From the NCBI RefSeq assembly GCF_022531965.1, contig NZ_CP092831.1, positions 4,782,501 to 4,846,500 of the forward strand: 64,000 nucleotides of DNA. Direction: 5' to 3'. This document shows positions 50,191-58,015 of the stretch, in pieces (within the stretch, counting starts at the first letter, position 1; the number at the start of each line of letters is the position of its first letter). Under the pieces are notes generated by a model. The model was not told the origin of the DNA and ran no database searches. It saw only the letters and a program-made list of their open reading frames with translations. Position numbers and translations under genes: made by a program. The DNA is from Paenibacillus peoriae (GTDB lineage Bacteria > Bacillota > Bacilli > Paenibacillales > Paenibacillaceae).

Positions 50191-51201
50191 TCAGATTGTA
50201 GTTGAACAGCGACGTCCAATTTTCAGCGTCTCTCCGTGCCCTAGAACATGAATGCGTTCCTTCGCAATACCCATACGCTCACGCTCCGCTTCGAGACGAT
50301 CCAGCGCCTCTCTTGGCGTATCATCCGCTAGTTTGAAGGCTCCGTAGTGCATCGGAATCATCTGATCTGCGCCGCAATCTACAAACCCTTGCAATGCCTC
50401 CTCCGGTGTCACGTGCTGCGAGGTCATGAACCATTCCGGTTCATACGCGCCAATCGGCATAAAGGTCAGGTCAATGGCAAAGCGCTCGCCAATCTCCTTA
50501 AACCCACGAAAATATCCAGTGTCTCCCACAAAATACAACGTCGGTGTATGCTCTGAATCTGTATTCGAATGAGGATGAGATTCCGTGACGGACGTGGCAG
50601 AGCCAATCACCTGCTGTTCACTTTGCAGAACGTATCCACCCCAATGCGAAGTGTTCGTATCAAACGGCGTGCGTCGTGTCCAATGCTGGGCTGGAACAAA
50701 TGTAAATCGTACCCCTCCTACCGTAAAATGCTCCCACCATTGCAGCTCATGACAGTTACGAAAACCTTTGCGGATCATTTTTGCCTTTAACCCTGTGGGT
50801 ACAAGCATCAGCGTATTTGCACGATATAATTTCCGTAAGGATTCTAAATGTAAATGATCATAGTGTGAATGAGACAGCAGAATGATGTCTAGTGGTGGTA
50901 CATCCTGGATGCGAATGCCGGGCGGGGCCAACCTTTTATCAAAAGCCATACGCTCTGCCCACACCGGATCGGTGATGATATTCAGCCCAAGATACTGGAT
51001 GAAAAAGGTGGAATGTCCCACCCAGGTGGCTGTCGCCATCTCCCGATTGCTATGCAGAAACTCCAGCTCCGGGGGATGGTTTGGCACAACGAACGTATAA
51101 TCCTTTATTTTGCTGCGTCGCTCTTGCCGCCATTGTCTGAATTGCTTGATGGTTTTATCGGTATTTACATGATCCATATTGTTAAAGCGAACTTTGGGCA
51201 T
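50191..51201 (-). CDS. Metallo-beta-lactamase-fold hydrolase, NAPE-PLD/UlaG-like
   Basis: 336 residues. TWVGHSTFFIQYLGLNIITDPVW, then LLSHSHYDHLHLESL (HxHxDH), WWEHFTVGGVRFTFVPAQHWTRRTPFD, LYFVGDTGYFRGFKEIG (metal Asp) and MIPMHYGAFKLADD (last His). This is the layout of the N-acylphosphatidylethanolamine phospholipase D-like MBL family; lipid substrate is not assured. AGGGAG lies seven bases before the ATG. It stands alone between the heme and cyd regions. Confidence 0.88.
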   Translation of the reverse strand: MPKVRFNNMDHVNTDKTIKQFRQWRQERRSKIKDYTFVVPNHPPELEFLHSNREMATATWVGHSTFFIQYLGLNIITDPVWAERMAFDKRLAPPGIRIQDVPPLDIILLSHSHYDHLHLESLRKLYRANTLMLVPTGLKAKMIRKGFRNCHELQWWEHFTVGGVRFTFVPAQHWTRRTPFDTNTSHWGGYVLQSEQQVIGSATSVTESHPHSNTDSEHTPTLYFVGDTGYFRGFKEIGERFAIDLTFMPIGAYEPEWFMTSQHVTPEEALQGFVDCGADQMIPMHYGAFKLADDTPREALDRLEAERERMGIAKERIHVLGHGETLKIGRRCSTTI

Positions 51202-51362
51202 GATGCAGCTCCCTCCCTGATGAACCCGTTCTCCAAAAAACGCAGCGGTTCAATTTAACTATATATTGTCATTCGAGTGTGAACATAAAATGATGCAACA
51301 TCCTGATCTATGTAAAGTATAATTCAATCACGTCTGTAAAGGAAATTCTGCGATAATACAGC

Positions 51363-51399
51363 AAAAACAGACCTCCCGGATCAATCAGGAAGGCCTGTT
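51363..51399 (-). terminator. Intrinsic terminator of the cyd operon
   Basis: AACAGGCCTTCC (minus strand, 51399-51388) pairs with GGGAGGTCTGTT (51377-51366) over 12 bp, then TTTTG. It begins 14 bases after the cydS-like stop. Confidence 0.85.
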
Positions 51400-51412
51400 C
51401 CACCTGTTGTTG

Positions 51413-51523
51413 TCAATCTTGTGGATTTTTAAAGCGTGCCGAATAAATAAACAAAAACACAATCGCCACGACGATAATGATAGGTGACTCATACATAATC
51501 GTAAAATGCTCGAAAGCAGCCAC
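51413..51523 (-). CDS. cydS: CydS-like small subunit of cytochrome bd
   Basis: A 36-codon frame starts at a GTG six bases after the cydB stop, with AAAGGG nine bases upstream inside cydB. The product MAAFEHFTIMYESPIIIVVA then IVFLFIYSARFKNPQD has one membrane helix (about 14-29). The F-x-I-M-Y-x-S/A-P-x-I/V-V-V-A pattern resembles the Geobacillus/Bacillus CydS peptide that sits beside heme b558 in the bd oxidase structure. Its position after cydB, before the operon terminator, is where such subunits are encoded. Assignment is by pattern and place; no search was possible. Confidence 0.72.
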   Translation of the reverse strand: MAAFEHFTIMYESPIIIVVAIVFLFIYSARFKNPQD

Positions 51524-51529
51524 TCTAAC

Positions 51530-52561
51530 TCACCCTTTCTTCCCTTCATGTCCGCGCACATATTTTGCATCGAACAGAAACAATCTTAATATCAGGATCA
51601 GCGAAGGGATCAGCACCAGCAGACCCGCAACAAACGCCGTAATCAACGCATACGCCATCGTAGAATTTGTAAAGCTGTCGTAGACATTAATGTAGGGATA
51701 CAGAACATACGGGAGATGCGAGCGGCCGTAGCCATACCAGGCAAATGCAAATTGCAGCATCACCAATATGAACGAAACCCCTAGATGCCGCCGCTGCCAT
51801 ACCAGATAAACTGCTCCCGCAAAGCATATGAAGGATGCGACAAACATCCAGGCTATGTTCAGCATATTGGTAAAATGATCTGGATTTTGTTTGTTAATCT
51901 GAAAAAATGCGAGCAGACTCGCAACAATCGTTGGACCGCTCCAAAGCAGTGCATATCCTCGTACGATTTCAAAAGCGACCTTGTCTCCTGCCCTTTTGGC
52001 ATAATAGGCCAAAAACATCGCCGAGATATACAGTACGCTTACCAACGCCAGAAAAATAACCGCCCACGTGTAGGGATTGCTTAATAGCTGCCCCCATTGC
52101 AGGTGCACACCTGTACTGTTCTCCACAATAATGCCGCCTTCCGATATAGCGAGGACCGTCGACAGTGCTGCCGGAATCAGTAACCCTGTCGCACCGTACA
52201 ACGCCATGTAGACGATATTATTGGTGCCGGAATGCCCATACGTATTGTATGCATAATACACTCCCCGGATGGCGAGAAGTACAATCGCAATACTGCCGGG
52301 AACGAGTAACGCCGTACCATAGTAATATGCCGCATCCGGGAAGAACCCGTTTAATCCCACCACAAAAAAGATGAGAAATACGTTTGTTACCTCCCACACC
52401 GGGGATAGATACCGTTGAATAATATTGTGGATTTTGTTCTGGTGGCCTGTTAACACACTGTAAAAGCTGAAAAACCCTGCACCAAAATCAATAGATGCTA
52501 TAAGCAAATATCCGAACAGGAACGTCCACAAAATGGCGATGCCTACAATTTCATAGCTCAC
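51530..52561 (-). CDS. cydB: Cytochrome bd ubiquinol oxidase subunit II
   Basis: 343 residues, about nine membrane helices. IVGIAILWTFLFGYLLIASIDFGAGFFSFYSVLTGHQNK carries the Asp of CydB helix 1-2 (DFGAGF), followed by SPVWEVTNVFLIFFVVGLNGFFP with the conserved WE.N. The ATG overlaps the cydA stop by four bases. CydB supports the oxygen-reducing subunit CydA. Bacillus-type CydB has no heme of its own. Confidence 0.92.
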   Translation of the reverse strand: MSYEIVGIAILWTFLFGYLLIASIDFGAGFFSFYSVLTGHQNKIHNIIQRYLSPVWEVTNVFLIFFVVGLNGFFPDAAYYYGTALLVPGSIAIVLLAIRGVYYAYNTYGHSGTNNIVYMALYGATGLLIPAALSTVLAISEGGIIVENSTGVHLQWGQLLSNPYTWAVIFLALVSVLYISAMFLAYYAKRAGDKVAFEIVRGYALLWSGPTIVASLLAFFQINKQNPDHFTNMLNIAWMFVASFICFAGAVYLVWQRRHLGVSFILVMLQFAFAWYGYGRSHLPYVLYPYINVYDSFTNSTMAYALITAFVAGLLVLIPSLILILRLFLFDAKYVRGHEGKKG

Positions 52562-53904
52562 TTACCATCAGCCCCTTCCAGGCCGAGCTGTCTTATCTCT
52601 TCCACCGCATCCTTATTGCGAAATAGCTTGCTGAGTACCTTAATGGCCGAGAAGCACAACACCAGATACAAAATAACAAACAACACCAGCATCCACCCAA
52701 CACTCGTAGAAGTGGTTGCTGCTTCGGACACCTTCATATATCCGCGTAAAATCCACGGCTGTCTACCGACCTCCGCGAACATCCATCCGAGCTCAATAGC
52801 TACCATCGCCATTGGCCCCACCAGAATGAGCGCCAACAGCAGCCATCTGGGGTATGGTTTGCGACCTGGCAAACGCTTGCGGATCAGATACAACAGCGGA
52901 ATGACGAGAATCAGCACCCCTGTGGTGATTTTGAGGTCAAACATATAATGGATAGACAGGGGCGGACGCTCATCTACGGGATAATCATTTAATCCCTTGA
53001 CCTCCGTACTGGGCAGGTTCCCGGCCAACACACTAAGTGCATAAGGCACTTTCAGGGCATATTTGATTTCACCGTTCTTATCCATGTATCCGCCATATAC
53101 GAAGGGCGCGTGCGTCATCGTATCAAAATGCCATTCGGCGGCGGCCAGCTTCTCCGGCTGATATTTGGCCAGAAATTTACCGGATGCATCTCCAATCATC
53201 ACTGTACTGATGGCAAACACAATGGTACAGGTGGCAGTGAGCTTCAGCGCCTTTTTAAAATAAGCGTGATTACGTCCCCGCAGCATACTGTAAGCAGCCA
53301 GTCCCATCAGCGCCCCAGCGCTCAATGTATACGAGGAAGCCAGTACATGAGAAACTTTGGTCGGCGTAGCCGGATTTAGCATGGCCTCGATGGGATGAAT
53401 ATTTGTCATGACTCCATTTTTGAGTGTAAAGCCTTGAGGTTGGTTCATGAACGAGTTCACAGTCGTAATAAAAACCGCTGATGCAGATGAGGCAATCGCT
53501 ACCGGGATGAGCAGCATCAGGTGAAAATATTTGCTTTTAAACCGATCCCAAGTATACAAATAGATGCCCAGGAATATAGCTTCGATGAAAAAAGCAAACG
53601 TCTCCAAAAACAGGGGCAGTGCAATCGCTTGTCCAGCCACCCGCATAAAGGTGGGCCAAAGCAAGCTGAGCTGCAAACCAATGGCGGTACCTGTAACGAC
53701 ACCCACGGCAACGGTAATGACAAACCCTCGCGCCCACCGTCGGGCCAGCAGGGTATAATGCGGATCACCAGTTCGCAGCCCGCGCCATTCTGCTAGTGCA
53801 ATCATTAAGGGTACGCCGACGCCGATAGATGCAAATACGATATGAACAAACAGGGTAATTCCGGTCAGCATCCGGCTTAGTAATACAGGGTCCAGTGAAG
53901 ACAA
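52558..53904 (-). CDS. cydA: Cytochrome bd ubiquinol oxidase subunit I
   Basis: 448 residues from a TTG with AAGGAG ten bases upstream. Heme ligand His21 (TLFVHIVFASIGVGVPL) and the second His in KVSHVLASSYTLSAG are in place, with ELGWMFAEVGRQPWILRGYMKVSEAATTS holding GRQPW of the quinol site and the Met region of heme b558. The Q-loop is short compared with E. coli CydA (522 residues), so it is the Bacillus/CIO-like type. Reduces oxygen to water with menaquinol; active under low oxygen. It is cotranscribed with cydB and cydS-like gene. Confidence 0.93.
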   Translation of the reverse strand: MSSLDPVLLSRMLTGITLFVHIVFASIGVGVPLMIALAEWRGLRTGDPHYTLLARRWARGFVITVAVGVVTGTAIGLQLSLLWPTFMRVAGQAIALPLFLETFAFFIEAIFLGIYLYTWDRFKSKYFHLMLLIPVAIASSASAVFITTVNSFMNQPQGFTLKNGVMTNIHPIEAMLNPATPTKVSHVLASSYTLSAGALMGLAAYSMLRGRNHAYFKKALKLTATCTIVFAISTVMIGDASGKFLAKYQPEKLAAAEWHFDTMTHAPFVYGGYMDKNGEIKYALKVPYALSVLAGNLPSTEVKGLNDYPVDERPPLSIHYMFDLKITTGVLILVIPLLYLIRKRLPGRKPYPRWLLLALILVGPMAMVAIELGWMFAEVGRQPWILRGYMKVSEAATTSTSVGWMLVLFVILYLVLCFSAIKVLSKLFRNKDAVEEIRQLGLEGADGK

Positions 53905-53962
53905 ATGGGTTTCACTCCTTCATTTCACATTTTAAACATCGCGGATCACTCTGGATTACCAA

Positions 53963-54064
53963 CTAAGGAGTCAAGCGAGCTATGCTTTTAATTACGGCAT
54001 ATAGCATAATGGCCGCAATTACTATACATACAATAATGAGCGTTCTTTCCTGCTTGCGGAACAT
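53963..54064 (-). CDS. 33-residue single-helix membrane peptide upstream of cydA
   Basis: MFRKQERTLIIVCIVIAAIM continuing LYAVIKSIARLTP, read from an ATG with GGAGG seven bases upstream. A basic head (RKQER) precedes one hydrophobic segment (about 9-27) and a second basic patch. The gene ends 58 bases before the cydA start on the same strand. It could be a further small bd-oxidase partner or an independent membrane peptide. No family recognised. Confidence 0.5.
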   Translation of the reverse strand: MFRKQERTLIIVCIVIAAIMLYAVIKSIARLTP

Positions 54065-54221
54065 AGGAACGCCTCCTTCACTTATCTATTGGCGCATTTT
54101 GGTAACCTATTCACAGTTTGGTTCATTCTGTCGAGTTTTAACCCTGCTTCTGCATTGAATGTAGCAGTATTTCTTTTTAGATATTGTTTTATGCATTTCA
54201 ATACGCTATATTGATATATAG

Positions 54222-54234
54222 TTAGATAACCTAA
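54222..54234 (+). promoter_or_regulatory. MarR operator candidate before the marR-type gene
   Basis: TTAGATAACCTAA is an imperfect copy of the perfect palindrome at 54829-54843, 22 bases before the regulator start, so autorepression is likely. Confidence 0.6.
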
Positions 54235-54255
54235 TTATATGAAAAGAGTGAATGT

Positions 54256-54810
54256 ATGCCACCAAAACAAAGTATGCGGGACACCGTCCAGCAACCTCTT
54301 CCCCGTCTGGGTCCAGAACCTTATCTGGAGCTAATGGATCAAACTGCTCTTGCAGAAACGAATCGACAACTCGCCCGTATTGGTCTCTTCTTGCTATGGA
54401 CGGGTGATAATACGCTCGACGCAATAGATTTGGATCTAGCTGCTTATGGCCTGACAGAGAGTAAGCTAGATTTATTGTTGCTGTTGACACTACACCAATC
54501 CCAGGCTCAGATGAGCCCTTCAATGATTGCCGACCGTCTGGGAATTCGTCGTGCATCTGTTACATCTCTCCTAGACTGGACAGAGCAACGAGGCTGGATT
54601 ATCAGAGAACATAATTCCTCAGATCGACGCAAAATTCATGTGCGCATTACAGAAGGGGGATCTCATCTTGTACAGCAAGTGCTTCCTGTATTTTGGTCTT
54701 CCTGTGCTTCTCTAGCGAGTATTTTGGAGCCTGAGGAGCAGGTCGTTTTTTCGCGGATTATAGAAAAAATCCATCATCATATGGAAAACAGATTGGGGGT
54801 GGGCAGATAA
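54256..54810 (+). CDS. MarR-family transcriptional regulator
   Basis: 184 residues. A winged helix-turn-helix region reads GLTESKLDLLLLLTLHQSQAQMSPSMIADRLGIRRASVTSLLDWTEQRGWIIREHNSSDRRKIHVRITEGG, with the MarR wing motif DRRKxxVxxT. The N-terminal 45 residues and the C-terminal helices form the dimer region. Operator-like sites flank it on both sides, one before its own gene and one before the MFS gene, which it therefore probably represses. The ligand is not known. AAAAGAG precedes the ATG. Confidence 0.88.
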   Translation: MPPKQSMRDTVQQPLPRLGPEPYLELMDQTALAETNRQLARIGLFLLWTGDNTLDAIDLDLAAYGLTESKLDLLLLLTLHQSQAQMSPSMIADRLGIRRASVTSLLDWTEQRGWIIREHNSSDRRKIHVRITEGGSHLVQQVLPVFWSSCASLASILEPEEQVVFSRIIEKIHHHMENRLGVGR

Positions 54811-54828
54811 ATTTTTTTTAAACATATA

Positions 54829-54843
54829 ATTAGGTTACCTAAT
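54829..54843 (+). promoter_or_regulatory. Perfect MarR-type operator before the MFS gene
   Basis: ATTAGGTTACCTAAT is a perfect 7-1-7 palindrome lying 59 bases upstream of the MFS start. Confidence 0.72.
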
Positions 54844-54901
54844 ATATTTAATTTCGTGTATTACCAAGCCACTTATTTTATGATCAAGGAGTGTTCAATT
54901 G

Positions 54902-56134
54902 ATGAGTAAATTACGAACCAATCATACCGTTATACAGAAAGAAAATGTGGCTCTCCCTTATGCATGGATGACTGTAATCCTATGCTGGTCAGCGGTTGCC
55001 GTTATGTCCAGCCTGTATGTGACGATCCCTTTGGTCCCTCTTTTTGCTAAAGTGTTTGGAAAAACGCTTGCCGAAGCAGCCCTACCGGGCAGTATCTTTT
55101 CCTTAGGCTTTGCGGCGGGATGTCTTGTTTATGGTGGATTGTCTAACCGCTTTGGACGAAAGCAGGTTATCGTTGCCGGACTGCTCGCATTGACGATCCT
55201 TTCGTTATCCCTCAGCTTAACCAATCAGTATTCTGTATTAGTTGTGTTGCGCTTGCTTCAGGGTTTGGCGGCAGCCACCTTTTCCCCTGTTGCTCTCGCA
55301 TACGCCGTAGATATGTTTCCAACCGAAAAACGGGTAACGGCTATCGGCTTTATCAGCACTGGTTTTCTAGTGGCAGGTATTGCTGGACAGGTATTTAGTA
55401 TTATCATCAGCGAACAAATAGGATGGAATATGGTATTTCGAATGCTAGGTGTTTTGTACGCAATCACCTTCCTGATCGTTCTTTTTTTCCTGCCTAAAGC
55501 TCCCTCCCCTCAACGAGGGGTTCGCATTTGGGCAGCCTTCGGTCAGTTGGGGACTGTTCTGCGCTCGTATCCTTTATGGTTAAGCTACACGGTTGCTTTT
55601 GTTCTCCTGATGTCCTTTGTGAGCATGTATACGGTTTTGGGTAACTATCTTGGCGGCCCTGAATTTGGCCTGAATAGCCGACAGATGCTTTATGTCAGAT
55701 CCGCTGGTATCATCGGCATGCTCCTTTCACCATTCGCAGGAAAGCTAGCCCAGAAATACGGTGTGCACCTTATATTACGTACAGCTCTTATTCTTTCCAT
55801 TCTGAGTTTGGCGCTGATGGGAATGACACACTCTCTTATGACTATCGTGGTGTTGAGTGTATGCTTTGTCAGCGGCATTGCCCTGAGTGTTCCTTCACTC
55901 ATAGCAATCGTCGGCCAGCTCGGCGGTGCAGCGAGAGCTATAGCTGTCTCACTATATACCTTCATCCTGTTTGCCGGTACAAGTCTAGCTCCTATGCTCT
56001 CCATTCGTTTGATGGGGAATGGCGGCAATCAGATGACTACATTTATGCTGCTGGCGGCAGTTCTGTCTGTGGGATTTATCGCCTCCCTGCGCATTCGGAT
56101 GGTGCTTCCCATCGCCCCCAGATTTCTAGAATAA
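54902..56134 (+). CDS. MFS transporter, drug-efflux type
   Basis: 410 residues from the ATG at 54902 (AAGGAG ten bases upstream) with twelve membrane helices. LVYGGLSNRFGRKQVIVAGLLAL is the MFS motif A loop, LLQGLAAATFSPVALAYAVDMFPTEKR the motif-C-like region and FSIIISEQIGWNMVFRMLGVLY the DHA1-like middle. It is preceded by a MarR-type gene and its operator, a standard regulator-exporter pair. The exported compound is unknown. Confidence 0.86.
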   Translation: MSKLRTNHTVIQKENVALPYAWMTVILCWSAVAVMSSLYVTIPLVPLFAKVFGKTLAEAALPGSIFSLGFAAGCLVYGGLSNRFGRKQVIVAGLLALTILSLSLSLTNQYSVLVVLRLLQGLAAATFSPVALAYAVDMFPTEKRVTAIGFISTGFLVAGIAGQVFSIIISEQIGWNMVFRMLGVLYAITFLIVLFFLPKAPSPQRGVRIWAAFGQLGTVLRSYPLWLSYTVAFVLLMSFVSMYTVLGNYLGGPEFGLNSRQMLYVRSAGIIGMLLSPFAGKLAQKYGVHLILRTALILSILSLALMGMTHSLMTIVVLSVCFVSGIALSVPSLIAIVGQLGGAARAIAVSLYTFILFAGTSLAPMLSIRLMGNGGNQMTTFMLLAAVLSVGFIASLRIRMVLPIAPRFLE

Positions 56135-56344
56135 AGCCTATGATTAGGGTAGAAATCCGGGGACAAAAGCGACCGCTACGCTTGTACAGCACCATTCCGC
56201 CTACTCCGTTTCATGTTAATTTTTCGAGTTCGGCTTATATAGCATCCTGTTTTTATTAAAAAAACCTCCATATTCATCAGCCATGTTTATATGAATCATC
56301 GTGATATATGTCATTGCATTTTCCTGTGAAACGCGAACTTCTCT

Positions 56345-56373
56345 TTGGAGACATTCGCAGAATGAGTTACAAT
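56345..56373 (+). promoter_or_regulatory. SigA-type promoter of the CvfC-like gene
   Basis: TTGGAG (56345-56350) and TACAAT (56368-56373) are 17 bp apart, 50 bases before the start. The remainder of the 289-base gap to the MFS gene shows nothing else. Confidence 0.65.
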
Positions 56374-56423
56374 ACAGATAAGCTATATATGGAGAACTTT
56401 TGAACAGGAGGCTGTACTGAGCT

Positions 56424-57557
56424 ATGAAAATAACATCTATCGAGCCAACTCCCAGTCCGAACACCATGATGCTGCATCTGGATGAGCGACTGGAAGCGGG
56501 TATCCGCAGAACATATACACGAGACAATGAGCGTTCCGCTCCCCCATTTATCCGGCGCATGCTGGGCATTGAAGGGGTCAAAAGCGTGTTTCACACAACC
56601 GACTTCGTAGCCCTTGACCGCAAAGGGAATGCAGATTGGTCTACCATTCTGGGTCAAGTCCGAGATCAGCTAGGCGAGGAAGGCGCTGACGCCAATTGGG
56701 ATTTGCCAGAGGAAACCTCTGGAGAAGCGTTTGGCGAGGCACAGGTTTTTGTGCAATTTTTTCGCGGCCTTCCTATGCAAATTCGAGTCAAGGCAGGGCA
56801 GCAGGAGGAACGAATCTCCTTGTCCGACCGCTTTGTGCAAGCCGTTACCCGTGTAGCGAGCGCAACGCTGATTAAGGAACGCAAGCTGAGTGATTACGGC
56901 GTCCGCTATGGTGAACTGCCGGACATTGCACGTGAGGTTGAGCAGGAACTGGAGGCAGCCTTTCCACAAGAGCGGCTGGAGCAGATTATCCAACAAGCGA
57001 TTGCCCACGGCGCAAACAACAGCGAATTCGTGGAGGAACGCCGCGAGTGGAGCGATGCCGAGCTGGAGCAGGCCCTGCAACACGAAGATTGGCGTACACG
57101 CTACGCTGCGCTGGATCGGCTGGACCCGACGCCCGAGCATTTGCCGCTTATTCGGCAAGCGCTGCATGACGACAAAATGCAGCTGCGGCGACTGGGCGTC
57201 GTCTATCTGGGCGATATTCGCTCACCGGAGGCGATGGAACTGCTAGCCGAGACGCTGCGCGATCCTTCAGCGGCAGTACGCCGCACCGCAGGCGACACGT
57301 TGTCGGACATCGGCGATCCGGTCGCTACCAGTGCAATGATCGGAGCCCTGTCGGATAGCAGCAAGTTGGTGCGCTGGCGGGCGGCACGTTTTTTATACGA
57401 GGTGGGAACCGAGGATGCGCGTGATGCGTTGGAGAAGGCGGTCGATGATCCCGAATTCGAGGTCAGTCTACAGGCTAAAATGGCGCTGGAACGCATCGAA
57501 TCAGGCGAACAAGCCGCGGGCACAGTTTGGCAGCAGATGGCCAAGCGGAACTCTTAA
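56424..57557 (+). CDS. CvfC/YpgR-like protein: Nfu-N plus HEAT repeats
   Basis: 377 residues. The N-terminal 90 residues (SIEPTPSPNTMMLHLDERL, FIRRMLGIEGVKSVFHTTDFVALDRKGNADW) are the Nfu N-terminal scaffold-like domain, and the middle (about 90-215) is the family-specific region. The C-terminal third (about 220-370) is HEAT repeats (DWRTRYAALDRLD, DDKMQLRRLGVVYLGDI, DPSAAVRRTAGDTLSDIGDPVATSAMIGALSD). This is the conserved virulence factor C family (S. aureus CvfC, B. subtilis YpgR). Biochemical role unknown; a link to Fe-S proteins is inferred from the Nfu-like domain only. GC-rich codon use at the 3' end is typical of HEAT repeats. Confidence 0.85.
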   Translation: MKITSIEPTPSPNTMMLHLDERLEAGIRRTYTRDNERSAPPFIRRMLGIEGVKSVFHTTDFVALDRKGNADWSTILGQVRDQLGEEGADANWDLPEETSGEAFGEAQVFVQFFRGLPMQIRVKAGQQEERISLSDRFVQAVTRVASATLIKERKLSDYGVRYGELPDIAREVEQELEAAFPQERLEQIIQQAIAHGANNSEFVEERREWSDAELEQALQHEDWRTRYAALDRLDPTPEHLPLIRQALHDDKMQLRRLGVVYLGDIRSPEAMELLAETLRDPSAAVRRTAGDTLSDIGDPVATSAMIGALSDSSKLVRWRAARFLYEVGTEDARDALEKAVDDPEFEVSLQAKMALERIESGEQAAGTVWQQMAKRNS

Positions 57558-57594
57558 TTTAAGATTCTACGAGTGATTTTCAAAAAATTGTCGA

Positions 57595-57624
57595 TTGTCA
57601 GAAGATGTACAGGTACGATATACT
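57595..57624 (+). promoter_or_regulatory. SigA-type promoter of the lysine riboswitch-lysP unit
   Basis: TTGTCA (57595-57600) and TATACT (57619-57624), 18 bp apart, place the start near 57631, just ahead of the aptamer. Confidence 0.6.
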
Positions 57625-57676
57625 GTAATTCGCTATACAATAAAATATCATGTCATACACCTCATCAACCCTGTTT

Positions 57677-57883
57677 TATGATGAGGTAGAGGTCGCGGAT
57701 GTAATCGGTACACCGGAGGAGACGATAAGAGCCGTCTGAGATTCCAGTGGAAAGGTACACCCGCCGAAGTATGCGGAGCTGACTCTTTGTAAATACTCCG
57801 AATGCTGGGGCTGCTAACCGAAAGGAGCAGAACTGTCACACGCTGTCCTAACACAGACACGTGTGTTGAGCTATCTTGTTATA
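57677..57883 (+). ncRNA. Lysine riboswitch (L-box) aptamer
   Basis: Conserved L-box blocks appear in order: GATGAGGTAGAGGTCGC, CGGTACACCGGAGGAGACGA, AGCCGTCTGAGATTCCAGTGGAAAGGTACACCCGCCGAAG, TCTTTGTAA, GGGGCTGCTAACCGAAAGGAGCAGAACTGTC and GAGCTATCTTG. P1 closes over 13 consecutive pairs (57677-57689 with 57871-57883, three or four of them G-U). Lysine binding stabilises P1 and allows the terminator at 57914-57944 to form, stopping transcription. The regulated gene is a LysP-type permease, which agrees with the aptamer. The 458 bases before lysP contain only this unit. Confidence 0.93.
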
Positions 57884-57913
57884 GAAGAAGGTATGGTGCG
57901 GAATGCATAGACA

Positions 57914-57944
57914 AAACCGCAGGCGTATTCCCTGCGGTTTTTTG
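57914..57944 (+). terminator. Riboswitch expression-platform terminator
   Basis: AAACCGCAGG (57914-57923) pairs with CCTGCGGTTT (57931-57940), then TTTG. It precedes the lysP start by 72 bases. Confidence 0.9.
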
Positions 57945-58015
57945 ATTTATATACTCCCCCTCCTTCTAGCTCTTGCCCTGACATGAAATACAATTTCATG
58001 AAGGAGTGTTTGAAC

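Noticed and set aside
54080..54140. A Rex site before cydA
   Set aside because: Only a half-site (CTGTGAA) is visible without the inverted TTCACA partner at the right spacing.
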